A stretch of 64,000 nt of DNA from Paraburkholderia sp. BL10I2N1 (GCF_004361815.1 NZ_SNWA01000002.1:1984001-2048000), one strand, 5' to 3'. Shown: positions 33,814-42,163, counted from the first letter of the stretch. Program-made: numbers and translations. The notes: a model not told the origin generated them from the letters alone.

Positions 33814-36192
33814 TCAAAAGAGTTGCTGCTGGCCCGACGTCAGCGTGAGGAAATCGTCCCGCAACAAAGGAAGGATCGCGTCTGCAATGGGTTGCAACTG
33901 GCGGGTCAGATAGTGCTCGTAGTCGATCTCTGAGCTTAGCGTTTCGAGCGGCTCCGGTCCTGAACCGGTCATTACGTAGCTTATCCAGCCGCCTCGTTGA
34001 TATTGAAGAGGGCGTCCCTGCCTGCGATTGAACTCATCGGCGGCGCGCGCCGCGCGTACGTGCGGGGGCACGTTTCGTTCGTATTCGCCAAGCGGCCTTC
34101 GCAACTGCTTCCGGTAAACCAGCAACTCGTCGAATTCGCCAGTCAGCAGACGACGGACGTAGTCGCGGATGTATTCCTGATAAGGCTGCTCTTTGAAGAT
34201 GCGCAAATACAATTCCTGCTGGAATCGCTGAGCGAGCGGAGTCCAGTCGGTGCGGACTGTTTCGAGTCCCTTGTAGACCACGTCCTCGCTGCCGTCAGGC
34301 AGGACGGTGAGTCCGGCATAACGCTTCTTGCTTCCCTCTTCCGTGCCGCGGATCGTGGGCATGAAAAATCGCCGATAGTGCCGCTCGAACTGCAGTTCAA
34401 GCGCGCTCTCAAGGCCAAATTGCTCCTGCAGGTCGCTTTTCCAGCGCTGATTGATGCGTTCAACGAGGGCGCGGCCAATGAGTGCAGCGTCTTCTTCGTT
34501 GTGCGCGTGCTTGAGCCTGACGAACGTCGAATCCGTGTCGCCGTAAATCACTTCGTAGCCTTCGGCTTCGATCAGCTCGCGTGTCCTGTGCATGATTTCA
34601 TGACCCCGCATCGTAATCGACGACGCAAGGCGCGGATCGAAGAACCGGCATCCGGTCGAGCCGAGCACGCCGTAGAAGGAATTCATGATGATCTTCAGCG
34701 CTTGAGAAAGCGGCTTGTTCTGCTCGCGCTTGGCGGCTTCGCGTCCCTCCGAGATCTGGCCCACGATGGACGGCAGGCAGTGTTTGCCGCGCGAAAAGCG
34801 TGCGCCAAGAAAGCCCGGCACAGAGTCTCTACCTTCAGGATCGCGCGAGCCTTCCACCAACCCGACAGGGTCGATCAGGAAGGTGCGAATGATGGACGGA
34901 TACAGGCTCTTGTAGTCCAGCACCAGCACCGAGTCATACAGGCCGGGCCGCGAGTTCATGACAAAGCCGCCTGGACTCGGCGCTCCCGCCACATCGCCGA
35001 GATTCGGCGCGACGTAACCCAGACGATGCATGAGCGGCATATAGCGATGAGTGAACGCAGCCACCGATCCGCCGCTACGGTCGGCGGGCAAACCCGTGAC
35101 TGCGGCTCGCTCGAGCAGGAAGTGCAGAAGCTCCGCTTTCGCGAAGATGCGGGTCACGAGTTCGCAGTCTTTCAGGTTGTAGCGCGCGAGTGCCGGTTTG
35201 TCTTCGTCGAAGCGGCGCTGGATTTCATCCATCCTGTCGTAGGGATTGCTGCTCGCCTTGCCTTCGCCCAGGAGCGCTTGCGCCACGTATTCCAGGCTGA
35301 AAGATGGAAAGCTCCAGGTCGCGGATTTCAGCGCCTCGATGCCGTCGATGATCAACCGGCCCGCTGCGGAGGCGAAGAAATGGCCCTGGCTTTGACCATG
35401 CTCCCGCCATTCCATCACCGCGCCATCGCGGCCAAGACGCAGGGGGACGCGGTACTCTTCCGAATGCTTTTGCAGAACGCGCAGATCGAACTGCACGACG
35501 TTCCAGCCGATAATCGCATCCGGGTCATGAAGACGCAGCCAGTCATTCAGGCGCTCGAGCATTTGCGGGCGAGTGTCGCAGTACTCGAGATCGAAGTCGG
35601 GCGGATTGTCGTCGCCGTCGATGGGACCGTTGATCGGGCCGAGCATGTACACCTGGCGCTGACCACAACCCTCCAGCGCAATCGAATACAGTTCGCCCTG
35701 TGCGCTCGTTTCGATGTCGAGCGATACCAGTTTCAGCTTGGGGCGATAGTCCGGCGCGGGTTTCATTTCGCTGTTCAGCAGCGGGCCTTCGCCGTTTTCG
35801 GCGCCGCCGAACCAGATGGGTGCCGTCACGAAGCGCTCCATGATGTAGCGTTCGGGCGGCTGAATGTCCGCCTCGTAGATATCGACGCCACCCTGCTTCA
35901 GTTTTCTCGCGATTCCCGTGAGTTGCCGGTACTGCTGACAGTAGAGGCCCAGCACGGGCCGATGATGGAAATCGTGCAGGCCGAGCGGGCGCAGTTCGAC
36001 CTGCGACTCACCGCGCAGCACGGTCTCCGCACGCTCTCGCTGTTCGGCGGGAATGAACGCCACCGACGGTTGTGGACGCAGCCGGATGCGCCGGGGCCCG
36101 CTGTCGGTTGCCAGCCAGAACTCCACCTCCGTTCCCGCGGGCGTGTCCCGCCAATGCCGGGTCAGAAGAAACCCCTGCCGAAGCTCAGTCAA
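33814..36192 (-). CDS. polB: DNA polymerase II (family B)
   Basis: Family B DNA polymerase of 792 residues, used in damage-induced replication restart, with 3'-5' exonuclease and polymerase domains. Motifs seen: exonuclease LVSLDIETS (ExoI), NVVQFDLRVL (ExoII) and YNLKDCELV (ExoIII); polymerase DYKSLYPSIIRTFLIDP (motif A), KIIMNSFYGVLGSTGCRF (motif B) and YGDTDSTFV (motif C). Length matches E. coli polB (783). It is preceded at 36219-36234 by a LexA-like site, fitting SOS control. It is transcribed alone. Confidence 0.97.
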   Translation of the reverse strand: MTELRQGFLLTRHWRDTPAGTEVEFWLATDSGPRRIRLRPQPSVAFIPAEQRERAETVLRGESQVELRPLGLHDFHHRPVLGLYCQQYRQLTGIARKLKQGGVDIYEADIQPPERYIMERFVTAPIWFGGAENGEGPLLNSEMKPAPDYRPKLKLVSLDIETSAQGELYSIALEGCGQRQVYMLGPINGPIDGDDNPPDFDLEYCDTRPQMLERLNDWLRLHDPDAIIGWNVVQFDLRVLQKHSEEYRVPLRLGRDGAVMEWREHGQSQGHFFASAAGRLIIDGIEALKSATWSFPSFSLEYVAQALLGEGKASSNPYDRMDEIQRRFDEDKPALARYNLKDCELVTRIFAKAELLHFLLERAAVTGLPADRSGGSVAAFTHRYMPLMHRLGYVAPNLGDVAGAPSPGGFVMNSRPGLYDSVLVLDYKSLYPSIIRTFLIDPVGLVEGSRDPEGRDSVPGFLGARFSRGKHCLPSIVGQISEGREAAKREQNKPLSQALKIIMNSFYGVLGSTGCRFFDPRLASSITMRGHEIMHRTRELIEAEGYEVIYGDTDSTFVRLKHAHNEEDAALIGRALVERINQRWKSDLQEQFGLESALELQFERHYRRFFMPTIRGTEEGSKKRYAGLTVLPDGSEDVVYKGLETVRTDWTPLAQRFQQELYLRIFKEQPYQEYIRDYVRRLLTGEFDELLVYRKQLRRPLGEYERNVPPHVRAARAADEFNRRQGRPLQYQRGGWISYVMTGSGPEPLETLSSEIDYEHYLTRQLQPIADAILPLLRDDFLTLTSGQQQLF

Positions 36193-36218
36193 AACCAGTA
36201 CCTCGAAACGCCACGATC

Positions 36219-36234
36219 CTGAGGGATTTTACAG
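36219..36234. promoter_or_regulatory. LexA-like operator ahead of polB
   Basis: Reading toward polB the site is CTGTAAAATCCCTCAG, CTG-N10-CAG, 16 bases with the CTGT half intact and the other half as TCAG instead of ACAG. It lies 27 bases before the polB start, where SOS operators are usual. Match to the gamma/beta-proteobacterial LexA pattern is by eye. Confidence 0.55.
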
Positions 36235-36791
36235 GCCGCGCCTGATTTGACGAGCCGCCCACGGGCGCCGACCAAGGTGTTGGCGATGTGTCGGGCGATG
36301 CGTCTGCGACGGGTAGTGATAGCGGCGGAAGCGAAACAGAACTGGATTTGCCGCGCGTGGCGAATTCGGCACCGGCAGGGTCTTTCGTCTCCTCGGGCGT
36401 TACGGCTCTGCACGGCTGGTGTGCGGACTTCTGACGGTGCCGCGACAACTGTACGCCTGCGCTGCCGCTACTGAAGACGGGTGCGGATTTCGCTGTGGTA
36501 TCAAGCAGTTGCTGCCTATGTCACCAGGTTGTCCACACCCTTGCCAACAAAAATAGTGGATAAGTCTGGCGGCAGGCGAGACGCTTTGGGCAACTCCGTC
36601 GGTCAAGGTTCTGACGCGGGCGGCGCTTGCCCAGAGTGACCTTTCCATCAAGAAGATTAAAGATGCACATTTCGACCGCCCTCCGTATTGCCCAGGAAAG
36701 CGTGTCGATGCCGGGATGAACACCCGATCTGGGTGCGCGTCGAATCCCGTCCGCGAGCATTCAGTCGCTAGGGGGCGCAGCCATCGGTGAA
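36235..36791. other. Intergenic region holding a repeat, no gene seen
   Basis: About 560 bases between the polB promoter and the small secreted-protein gene. Apart from the 70-bp repeat (36497-36566), no gene, terminator or promoter is supported. Frames here are short and lack ribosome sites. Confidence 0.5.
36497..36566 (+). repeat. 70-bp DnaA-box-like repeat, copy 3
   Basis: Third copy of the repeat, reading AGGTTGTCCACACCCTTGCC then AGTGGATAAGTC. It lies 225 bases beyond the 3' end of the small secreted-protein gene at 36792, just as copy 1 lies beyond the paralogue at 20578. Confidence 0.75.
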
Positions 36792-37076
36792 TCAGTCCTC
36801 ATCGTCACCATGATGATGGTGTTCCCATCCACGGTGGCGGCCGTGGTCATGCCACCGGCGCTCGTCACCGTAATCCCCTTCATAGCGGTAACCGTAGCCG
36901 TAGACCGGGGCTGGCGCGTACACCACCGGCGGCGCCTGGTACACGACCGGTGGTGGTGCGACATAGACGGGGCCCGGAACACCCAGAAACACTCCGATGT
37001 CCGCATGAGCAAAAGCCGCGCTGGATGCGCACGCAGCGGAAATGCCCACTGCCAGAAAAAGGGTAGTGCGTTTCAT
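36792..37076 (-). CDS. Small secreted Pro-rich, His-rich protein, paralogue 2
   Basis: 94-residue protein with signal peptide MKRTTLFLAVGISAACASSA (cleavage after AFA). The mature sequence begins HADIGVFLGVPGPVYVAPPP, is Pro/Val/Tyr-rich, and ends with RGWEHHHHGDDED, a possible metal-binding tail. AGGAGA five bases before ATG supports the start. It shares the layout and the LGVPGPV phrase with the protein at 20578-20871. Envelope protein of unknown role. Confidence 0.82.
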   Translation of the reverse strand: MKRTTLFLAVGISAACASSAAFAHADIGVFLGVPGPVYVAPPPVVYQAPPVVYAPAPVYGYGYRYEGDYGDERRWHDHGRHRGWEHHHHGDDED

Positions 37077-37228
37077 GGAGTTCTCCTGCCCTGCTCACTT
37101 CTGGCGGGTGCCAGACAATGGCGAACGACGCGGATTTTAGAGGTGCCGCGCGAAAGCAGGTGCGGCTGATATGTCAATTCTGTAACTGGCAGTAACCCAC
37201 TATGAGGTACTGCCGGTTCTGATAACGA

Positions 37229-37921
37229 TTACGACGCGGTCAGGGAGTCGCCCGAGACATGGACGCGTTCGCCGACCTGGACCGTCGGCTGCGTCGGGTA
37301 CGTGAAATTCCGGTAGCTGCCGTCCTGCATTCTGACCTGCACCTGATAGGTCGTCGCCTTGCGCACCGCATGCTCTATACCATTGCCGGCAAGCCCGCCA
37401 CCGACGGCACCAGCAATCGTTGCCAGAACACGACCGCGTCCTCCACCGACCTGGTTTCCCAACAGCCCGCCAGCGACAGCGCCGCCTACGGCACCGAGCC
37501 CCGTCGTCGGCTCGGGTTCCTGGACTGCGTTGACGGCGACAACTTCCCCGGCATTCGGGTCAACTGCTACTGGCCTTGGAGCGGGTTGAGCCTGACTTTG
37601 ATAGGTATCGTTGTTCGCGTACCTCGGAGCCTGCTCAATCTGAGCGCTACGGTGATGATGGACGCGCGGCTGGGCCGGCGCCTCCTGCGTCCCGCGTTGT
37701 TCAACGTAGGGTTGCGGCGAAATTGCCGGCGCGCTGGCGACTGGGGCGGCGGCCGGTACAGCTTGCGTCGTGGGCGCCGTAATAGCTCGTGAAGTGGGCA
37801 GCATTCCGGTCATCGCCGCGATGCCGGTCGCACTGGCGAGGATAACGGCGACCGCCGCACCCGCGACCAGGGGATGAATGCGACCGCGCGGCGGCATGTT
37901 CGAGGTGACGTTCGTGTTCAT
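37229..37921 (-). CDS. Glycine-zipper 2TM-domain protein
   Basis: 230-residue envelope protein. It begins MNTNVTSNMPPRGRIHPLVA, has one membrane segment (VAGAAVAVILASATGIAAM, residues 18-37), then a Pro/Ala/Gln-rich linker, and the Rick_17kDa-type glycine zipper (LGAVGGAVAGGLLGNQVGGG, then GAVGGGLAGNGIEHAVRK) at about 150-190, ending with a small beta domain (YRNFTYPTQPTVQVGERVHV). GGAG seven bases upstream of the ATG supports the start. Probably anchored in the inner membrane with the zipper in the periplasm. Function unknown. Confidence 0.88.
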   Translation of the reverse strand: MNTNVTSNMPPRGRIHPLVAGAAVAVILASATGIAAMTGMLPTSRAITAPTTQAVPAAAPVASAPAISPQPYVEQRGTQEAPAQPRVHHHRSAQIEQAPRYANNDTYQSQAQPAPRPVAVDPNAGEVVAVNAVQEPEPTTGLGAVGGAVAGGLLGNQVGGGRGRVLATIAGAVGGGLAGNGIEHAVRKATTYQVQVRMQDGSYRNFTYPTQPTVQVGERVHVSGDSLTAS

Positions 37922-38106
37922 TGCGAGCTCCGCTGGGATGTAGTTGCAATAACGTCGCAGCAGCGAAGCTGGTGTACTCTGCCGGCACGATGCTTTGTAA
38001 GCATTTGTACGAGTGCCAACTCGCTCGCTCTCCAGGCTCACTCGACACCGGAATCAGTGTCCCCCACCGCGCACAAAAAAACGCACGCGATTAAAGCATC
38101 GGATGC

Positions 38107-38967
38107 TCAGAGCGCGTTTAGGGGAATCTTCAGATAGCGGATGCCGTTTTCCTCGGCAGGTGGAAAGTCGCCGGCCCGAATATTCACCTGCACAGTTGGC
38201 AGGATAAGAACGGGCATCGCCAGTGTTGCATCACGCGCTTCGCGCATGCTGACGAACTGTTCTTCTGTGACGCCGTCGTGCACATGGATGTTATGCGCAC
38301 GCTGCGCGAGCACTGTGGTTTCCCATTCGGGTTGTCGGCCCTCAGGTGGATAGTCGTGGCACATGAAGAGCCGGGTGTCGCCCGGCAGGCCCAGCAACTT
38401 TCGAATCGACCCGTAGAGCGTGTGCGCATTGCCGCCGGGGAAGTCGCAGCGCGCGGTGCCGACATCGGGCATGAAAAGCGTGTCGCCAACGAAGACCGCA
38501 TCGCCAATTTCGTAGGCCGTGTCCGCGGGTGTGTGGCCGGGAACCTACAGCGCTCTCGCCGTCAGGCCCCCAATCGAGAATGTCTCGTCTTCGCGAAACA
38601 GATGGTCGAACTGGGAGCCGTCAAGCCGGAATTCAGCCTCAAGATTGAAAAGCTTCTTGAAGGCGCCTTGAACGGTGCGAATGTGCTCTCCAATCGCAAT
38701 CCTGCCGCCAAGCTCACCCCGCAAATAATGCGCTGCGGACAGGTGGTCCGCATGCGCGTGCGTTTCCAGAATCCACTAAACTCTCAGGCCGCGCTGGCGA
38801 ACGAACTCGATGACCTTGTCAGCATTCGTCGTTGAAGTGCGTCCTGCCTTGGGGTCGTAGTCAAGAACCGGGTCAACGGCTGCACATTCCTGATGCCCGG
38901 ACTGGAAAACCACGTAAGTGACCGTGCCAGTGGCTGGGTCGAAGAACGGTTGAACAATGGGCTGCAT
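38107..38967 (-). pseudogene. Persulfide dioxygenase-like metallo-hydrolase (Blh/ETHE1 type) with two in-frame TAG codons
   Basis: The frame reads through 286 codons with only two interruptions, TAG at 38778-38776 and at 38547-38545. Around them the metallo-beta-lactamase fold is complete: MQPIVQPFFDPATGTVTYVV, WILETHAHADHLSAAHYL (HxHxDH), VPGHTPADTAYEIGDAVF, GDTLFMPDVGTARCDFPGG and MCHDYPP. This family oxidises glutathione persulfide. The first TAG replaces the residue between LRV and WILETH; the second that between TARAL and VPGHTP. AAGGAGGTCAGG precedes the ATG. Other genes here end in TAG, so these codons should stop translation. Confidence 0.85.
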
Positions 38968-38984
38968 CCTGACCTCCTTAGATG

Positions 38985-39035
38985 TCACTTATTATATTCA
39001 CAGATAATATACAATTCAATATAATATGTATGTGC
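38985..39035. promoter_or_regulatory. AT-rich operator/promoter between the dioxygenase and the ArsR regulator
   Basis: A strikingly AT-rich stretch in GC-rich DNA, with imperfect dyads ATAATATA ... TATAATAT around 39006-39029. It lies between two divergent starts, the expected site for BigR-type repressors, whose known operators are AT-rich palindromes. Exact contacts are not defined. Confidence 0.6.
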
Positions 39036-39053
39036 AAATCATAGGATGGTGAG

Positions 39054-39371
39054 ATGAGGAAGAAGTCCGCCCCAATCGATCTCTCGGTGATGCAGGCCTC
39101 TGCAGAGAACGCTTGTGCGCTGCTAAAGGTGCTGGCCAATCCCGACCGGTTGCTGCTGATGTGCCAGTTATCCCAGGGCGAGTCGTGTGTGAGCGATCTG
39201 GAAGAGCAGTTGGGGATACGTCAGCCCACACTCTCCCAGCAACTCGGCGTACTTCGCGATAACGAACTCGTGGCGACACGGCGAGAGGGAAAGAGCATCT
39301 TTTATTCCGTCGCGAGCAAGGAAGCGATTGCGGTCATGAACGTGCTGTACGACCAGTTTTGCGCCCAATGA
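39054..39371 (+). CDS. bigR: ArsR-family sulfide/persulfide-sensing repressor (BigR-like)
   Basis: 105-residue winged-helix repressor. The DNA-binding helix is in RQPTLSQQLGVLRDNELVAT. Cysteines lie at 21, 37 and 44 (ENACALLK, LLLMCQLSQGESC) and at 103 (QFCAQ). One from the 37/44 pair and Cys103 occupy the positions of the redox cysteine pair of BigR/SqrR, which form a polysulfide bridge on sensing persulfide. It is divergent from the broken dioxygenase and heads the operon with the YeeE/YedE genes. AGGATGGTG precedes the ATG. Confidence 0.85.
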   Translation: MRKKSAPIDLSVMQASAENACALLKVLANPDRLLLMCQLSQGESCVSDLEEQLGIRQPTLSQQLGVLRDNELVATRREGKSIFYSVASKEAIAVMNVLYDQFCAQ

Positions 39372-39386
39372 AGACGAGGAGGGTTC

Positions 39387-39821
39387 ATGTCGATTGATAT
39401 CGCGAGTCTCACGCCGGGCCTGTCATTGACTGGCGGCCTGGTGATTGGCGTCGCCGCTGCTGTGCTTGTCTTGTTCAACGGACGTATAGCTGGTATCAGC
39501 GGCATTCTCGGTGGCCTGCTAGGCGCGCCGCAGAAAGATGCGGGATGGCGTGTCGCTTTTCTTGCAGGGCTAATTGGAGCAGCTGTGCTGGCAAGTCTGG
39601 TCGGCAGCCCGATAGCGCCTGATATCCAGGCTGGGTGGACCGAAATACTTGTCGCGGGATTTCTGGTTGGCGTCGGCACGCGTTACGCGAGCGGTTGCAC
39701 GAGCGGCCATGGTGTCTGTGGCATCTCGCGGGGGGCCATCCGGTCGCTTGTTGCGACGGCGACATTCATGACAAGCGGTTTTCTGACCGTGTTCGTGTCC
39801 AGACATCTGCTGGGAGGCTGA
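39387..39821 (+). CDS. pmpA: YeeE/YedE-family sulfur transporter, first half (PmpA-like)
   Basis: 144-residue membrane protein with about four helices, of the YeeE/YedE family that imports sulfur compounds such as thiosulfate. The key cysteines are in YASGCTSGHGVCGISRGAIR. Here the transporter is split into two genes, as in the bigR operon of Xylella and Agrobacterium. AGGAGGG precedes the ATG. The stop is separated by one base from the next ATG, so the two are translationally coupled. Confidence 0.88.
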   Translation: MSIDIASLTPGLSLTGGLVIGVAAAVLVLFNGRIAGISGILGGLLGAPQKDAGWRVAFLAGLIGAAVLASLVGSPIAPDIQAGWTEILVAGFLVGVGTRYASGCTSGHGVCGISRGAIRSLVATATFMTSGFLTVFVSRHLLGG

Positions 39822-39822
39822 G

Positions 39823-40254
39823 ATGGGTTTGCTCGCTGCTTTAATTTCCGGGCTGCTGTTCGGCGTCGGTTTGATGGTGTCAGGTATGGCCAACCCTGCG
39901 AAGGTGCTCGGCTTTCTCGATATCGCGGGACGATGGGACCCGTCTCTCGCATTCGTCATGGCCGGTGCGATTGCGGTCGGCTCTATCGCGTTCCTCTTTG
40001 CAAAACGTCGCAAAAAATCCCTGCTAGGCCTGCCCATGCAGATTCCGGCCAGCACCAACGTGACGTTGAGACTTGTACTGGGAAGCGCGGTGTTCGGCGT
40101 CGGCTGGGGGCTTGCAGGATTTTGTCCGGGGCCCGCACTGGTCGCACTGGGCGCTGGCTTTCCGAAGGCATGGGGTTTTGTGGCCGCGATGCTCGGCGGC
40201 ATGATTGTGTTCGAGCTCCTCGAGCGCGCGAAACTGAGTCGGCAGCAGGCCTGA
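39823..40254 (+). CDS. pmpB: YeeE/YedE-family sulfur transporter, second half (PmpB-like)
   Basis: 143-residue membrane protein completing the transporter with the preceding gene. It has about four helices and the conserved GLAGFCPGPALVALGAGFP with its functional cysteine. Its ATG overlaps almost directly with the previous stop. Substrate presumably thiosulfate or a persulfide-related compound; that is family knowledge. It is followed by the truncated TauE/SafE gene. Confidence 0.88.
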   Translation: MGLLAALISGLLFGVGLMVSGMANPAKVLGFLDIAGRWDPSLAFVMAGAIAVGSIAFLFAKRRKKSLLGLPMQIPASTNVTLRLVLGSAVFGVGWGLAGFCPGPALVALGAGFPKAWGFVAAMLGGMIVFELLERAKLSRQQA

Positions 40255-40316
40255 CTCGCTGCGCACTGATTGGCGGGCCGTCCGCGCAAGTGCGGTGGTT
40301 TTTATAAGGCAGGCAA

Positions 40317-40643
40317 ATGGACAGCATGATTGCAGGCAGTATGGTCCTGGGAAGTGTTGTCGGTCTGATTCTGGCGCTGACGGGTGCTGGCGGCGCCATC
40401 GTAGCAGTCCCCTTGCTGCTCTTTGTTCTTCGGCTCGAAGTGGCCGAGGCTGCGCCGATAGCCTTACTTGCTGTCGGCCTGTCTGCGGGAATGGGCGCAA
40501 TCATCGGGCTGCGCGCCGGTATCGTCCGTTATCGAGCAGCGGGTTTTATTGCGCTTACCGGCATCCTGAGTTCGCCGATAGGGCTGTGGCTCCGGTTGCC
40601 GAACGGCCCTCTGGTTGGAGGATTTACCCGGCCGGGGCGGTGA
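40317..40643 (+). pseudogene. Truncated TauE/SafE-type sulfite exporter
   Basis: Only the N-terminal 90 residues of the roughly 250-residue family remain: MDSMIAGSMVLGSVVGLILA, LTGAGGAIVAVPLLLFVLRL and YRAAGFIALTGILSSPIGLW. After PNGPL the frame enters unrelated sequence and stops at 40643. The next gene is on the other strand only 33 bases later, so the missing half was lost by a deletion rather than a frameshift. The short protein would have three or four helices and is unlikely to transport. Confidence 0.75.
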
Positions 40644-40672
40644 TCGCAGTCTCGGCACCGCCCCTGGCCACC
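40635..40672 (-). terminator. Stem-loop after the GntP gene
   Basis: GGGGCGGTG / CACCGCCCC stem with a 13-base loop just beyond the GntP permease stop, extended by GGCC pairs. No T run. It may end the GntP transcript, and it lies at the junction where the TauE gene is cut off. Confidence 0.5.
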
Positions 40673-40676
40673 CCGC

Positions 40677-42077
40677 TTAAACCAGCCCTGTCGTGTAATA
40701 AACCGCGATCACAAAAAACACCGCCAATGTCTTGATGACGGTGACAGCAAAGATATCGCGATACGACTGCCGGTGCGTCAACCCCGTCACCGCGAGCAGC
40801 GTAATCACCGCGCCATTATGCGGCAGGGTATCCATCCCGCCACTCGCCATCGCGACCACGCGATGCAGCACTTCCATCGGAATATGGGCCGCTTCAGCGC
40901 CCTTGATGAACAGATCCGACATGGCTGCCAGCGCGATACTCATGCCGCCTGACGCCGAGCCGGTAATCCCCGCCAGCGAACTGACCGACACAGCCGCGTT
41001 GACGAGCGGATTCGGAATACTCTTGAGCGCACTGCTGACCACCAGAAAGCCGGGTAACGCGGCGATCACGCCACCAAAGCCATACTCGGAAGCGGTATTC
41101 AACGAAGCCAGCAATGCGCCTGAGACGGCGGCCTTGGTACCGGTGGCAAACCGCTCCTTCACACGGCCAAACGCCGTCACCACGACCATCAGGATACCGA
41201 GCAGCAATGCGCCTTGCACCGACCAGATCGCGACCATGGCCTTCACCGACGTCGTCACCGGCGTATGCATGCCCGGCAGCGTGTCCGGCGAGACCGTCAC
41301 GCTTGCGCCGTACCATTCGGGAATCATTCGCGTCAGCACGAAGTTCGCCACGCCAACCAGCACGAGTGGCGCGATGGCCAGCAGCGGATGCGGCAGAGCC
41401 TTCGATTCGATGCGCTCCGGTTCATTGACCAGATCGGTGCCGTAGCCTTCACCCGTGGCCATCGCGGCGCGACGACGCCATTCCAGATACGTCAGGCCGA
41501 CCACGATGATGAACAGCGAGCCGATCACGCCGAGCCACGGCGCAGCCCACGAGGTCGTCTTGAAGAACGTGGTGGGGATGATGTTCTGGATCTGCGGGGT
41601 GCCCGGCAGCGAGTCCATCGTGAAAGAGAACGCGCCAAGTGCAATCGCGCCAGGCATCAGGCGCTTCGGAATATTGCTCTGGCGATACAGCTCGGCGGCG
41701 AACGGATACACCGCGAACACCACCACGAACAGCGATACGCCGCCATAGGTGAGCAGCGCGCACACCGCGACGATTACCGCATTCGCGCGCGAGCGTCCGA
41801 TATAGCGAATCGCCGCGGCGACGATCGACTCGGAGAAGCCCGACAGCTCGATCACCTTGCCGAATACGGCGCCAAGCAGGAACACCGGGAAGTAGAGTTT
41901 CACGAAGCCGACCATCTTCTCCATGAAGATGCCGGAGAAAACGGGCGCAACGGCTGCCGGATCGGTTAGCAGGACGGCGCCGAGGGCGGCGATCGGCGCG
42001 ACGAGAATCACGCTGTAGCCGCGATACGCCGCGAACATCAGGAACGCCAGGGCGGCGAGGACGATGACAAAGGACAT
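40677..42077 (-). CDS. GntP-family permease
   Basis: 466-residue inner-membrane proton symporter of the gluconate permease family, with about 12-14 helices. Sequence landmarks are MSFVIVLAALAFLMFAAYRG, AVFGKVIELSGFSESIVAAA, FSFTMDSLPGTPQIQNIIP and HNGAVITLLAVTGLTHRQSY. GGAGACTCA precedes the ATG; an in-frame start 102 bases earlier has none. A sigma-54 promoter (42149-42163) lies upstream and the divergent gene encodes a sigma-54 activator. Substrate is uncertain: gluconate, 3-hydroxybutyrate or D-glycerate are all known in this family. Confidence 0.92.
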   Translation of the reverse strand: MSFVIVLAALAFLMFAAYRGYSVILVAPIAALGAVLLTDPAAVAPVFSGIFMEKMVGFVKLYFPVFLLGAVFGKVIELSGFSESIVAAAIRYIGRSRANAVIVAVCALLTYGGVSLFVVVFAVYPFAAELYRQSNIPKRLMPGAIALGAFSFTMDSLPGTPQIQNIIPTTFFKTTSWAAPWLGVIGSLFIIVVGLTYLEWRRRAAMATGEGYGTDLVNEPERIESKALPHPLLAIAPLVLVGVANFVLTRMIPEWYGASVTVSPDTLPGMHTPVTTSVKAMVAIWSVQGALLLGILMVVVTAFGRVKERFATGTKAAVSGALLASLNTASEYGFGGVIAALPGFLVVSSALKSIPNPLVNAAVSVSSLAGITGSASGGMSIALAAMSDLFIKGAEAAHIPMEVLHRVVAMASGGMDTLPHNGAVITLLAVTGLTHRQSYRDIFAVTVIKTLAVFFVIAVYYTTGLV

Positions 42078-42148
42078 TGAGTCTCCAAAGCTTGGTTGTT
42101 GTACGCGCGGGTCCAGACACGGAGCGCCGCGAGCCGGCGCTCGCGTAC

Positions 42149-42163
42149 GCAGGTTTTGTGCCA
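42149..42163 (-). promoter_or_regulatory. Sigma-54 (-24/-12) promoter of the GntP gene
   Basis: Reading toward the permease: TGGCAC, five bases (AAAAC), CTGC. This is the -24/-12 spacing and sequence of sigma-54 promoters (TGGCAC-N5-TTGC) with one mismatch. It is 72 bases upstream of the permease start. The divergent gene is a sigma-54 activator. Confidence 0.78.

Noticed and set aside
33997..36222. 741-codon plus-strand open frame
   Set aside because: Shadow of polB, whose polymerase and exonuclease motifs are unmistakable on the minus strand.
20410..36566. Replication origin suggested by DnaA-box-like sequences
   Set aside because: The three repeats are 1-16 kb apart, no AT-rich unwinding region or dnaA/dnaN/gyrB genes are near, and single pairs do not make an origin.
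38107..38967. Selenocysteine or pyrrolysine recoding of the TAG codons
   Set aside because: Selenocysteine uses TGA, pyrrolysine systems are unknown in this group, and other genes here end in TAG. Left only as a point to test.
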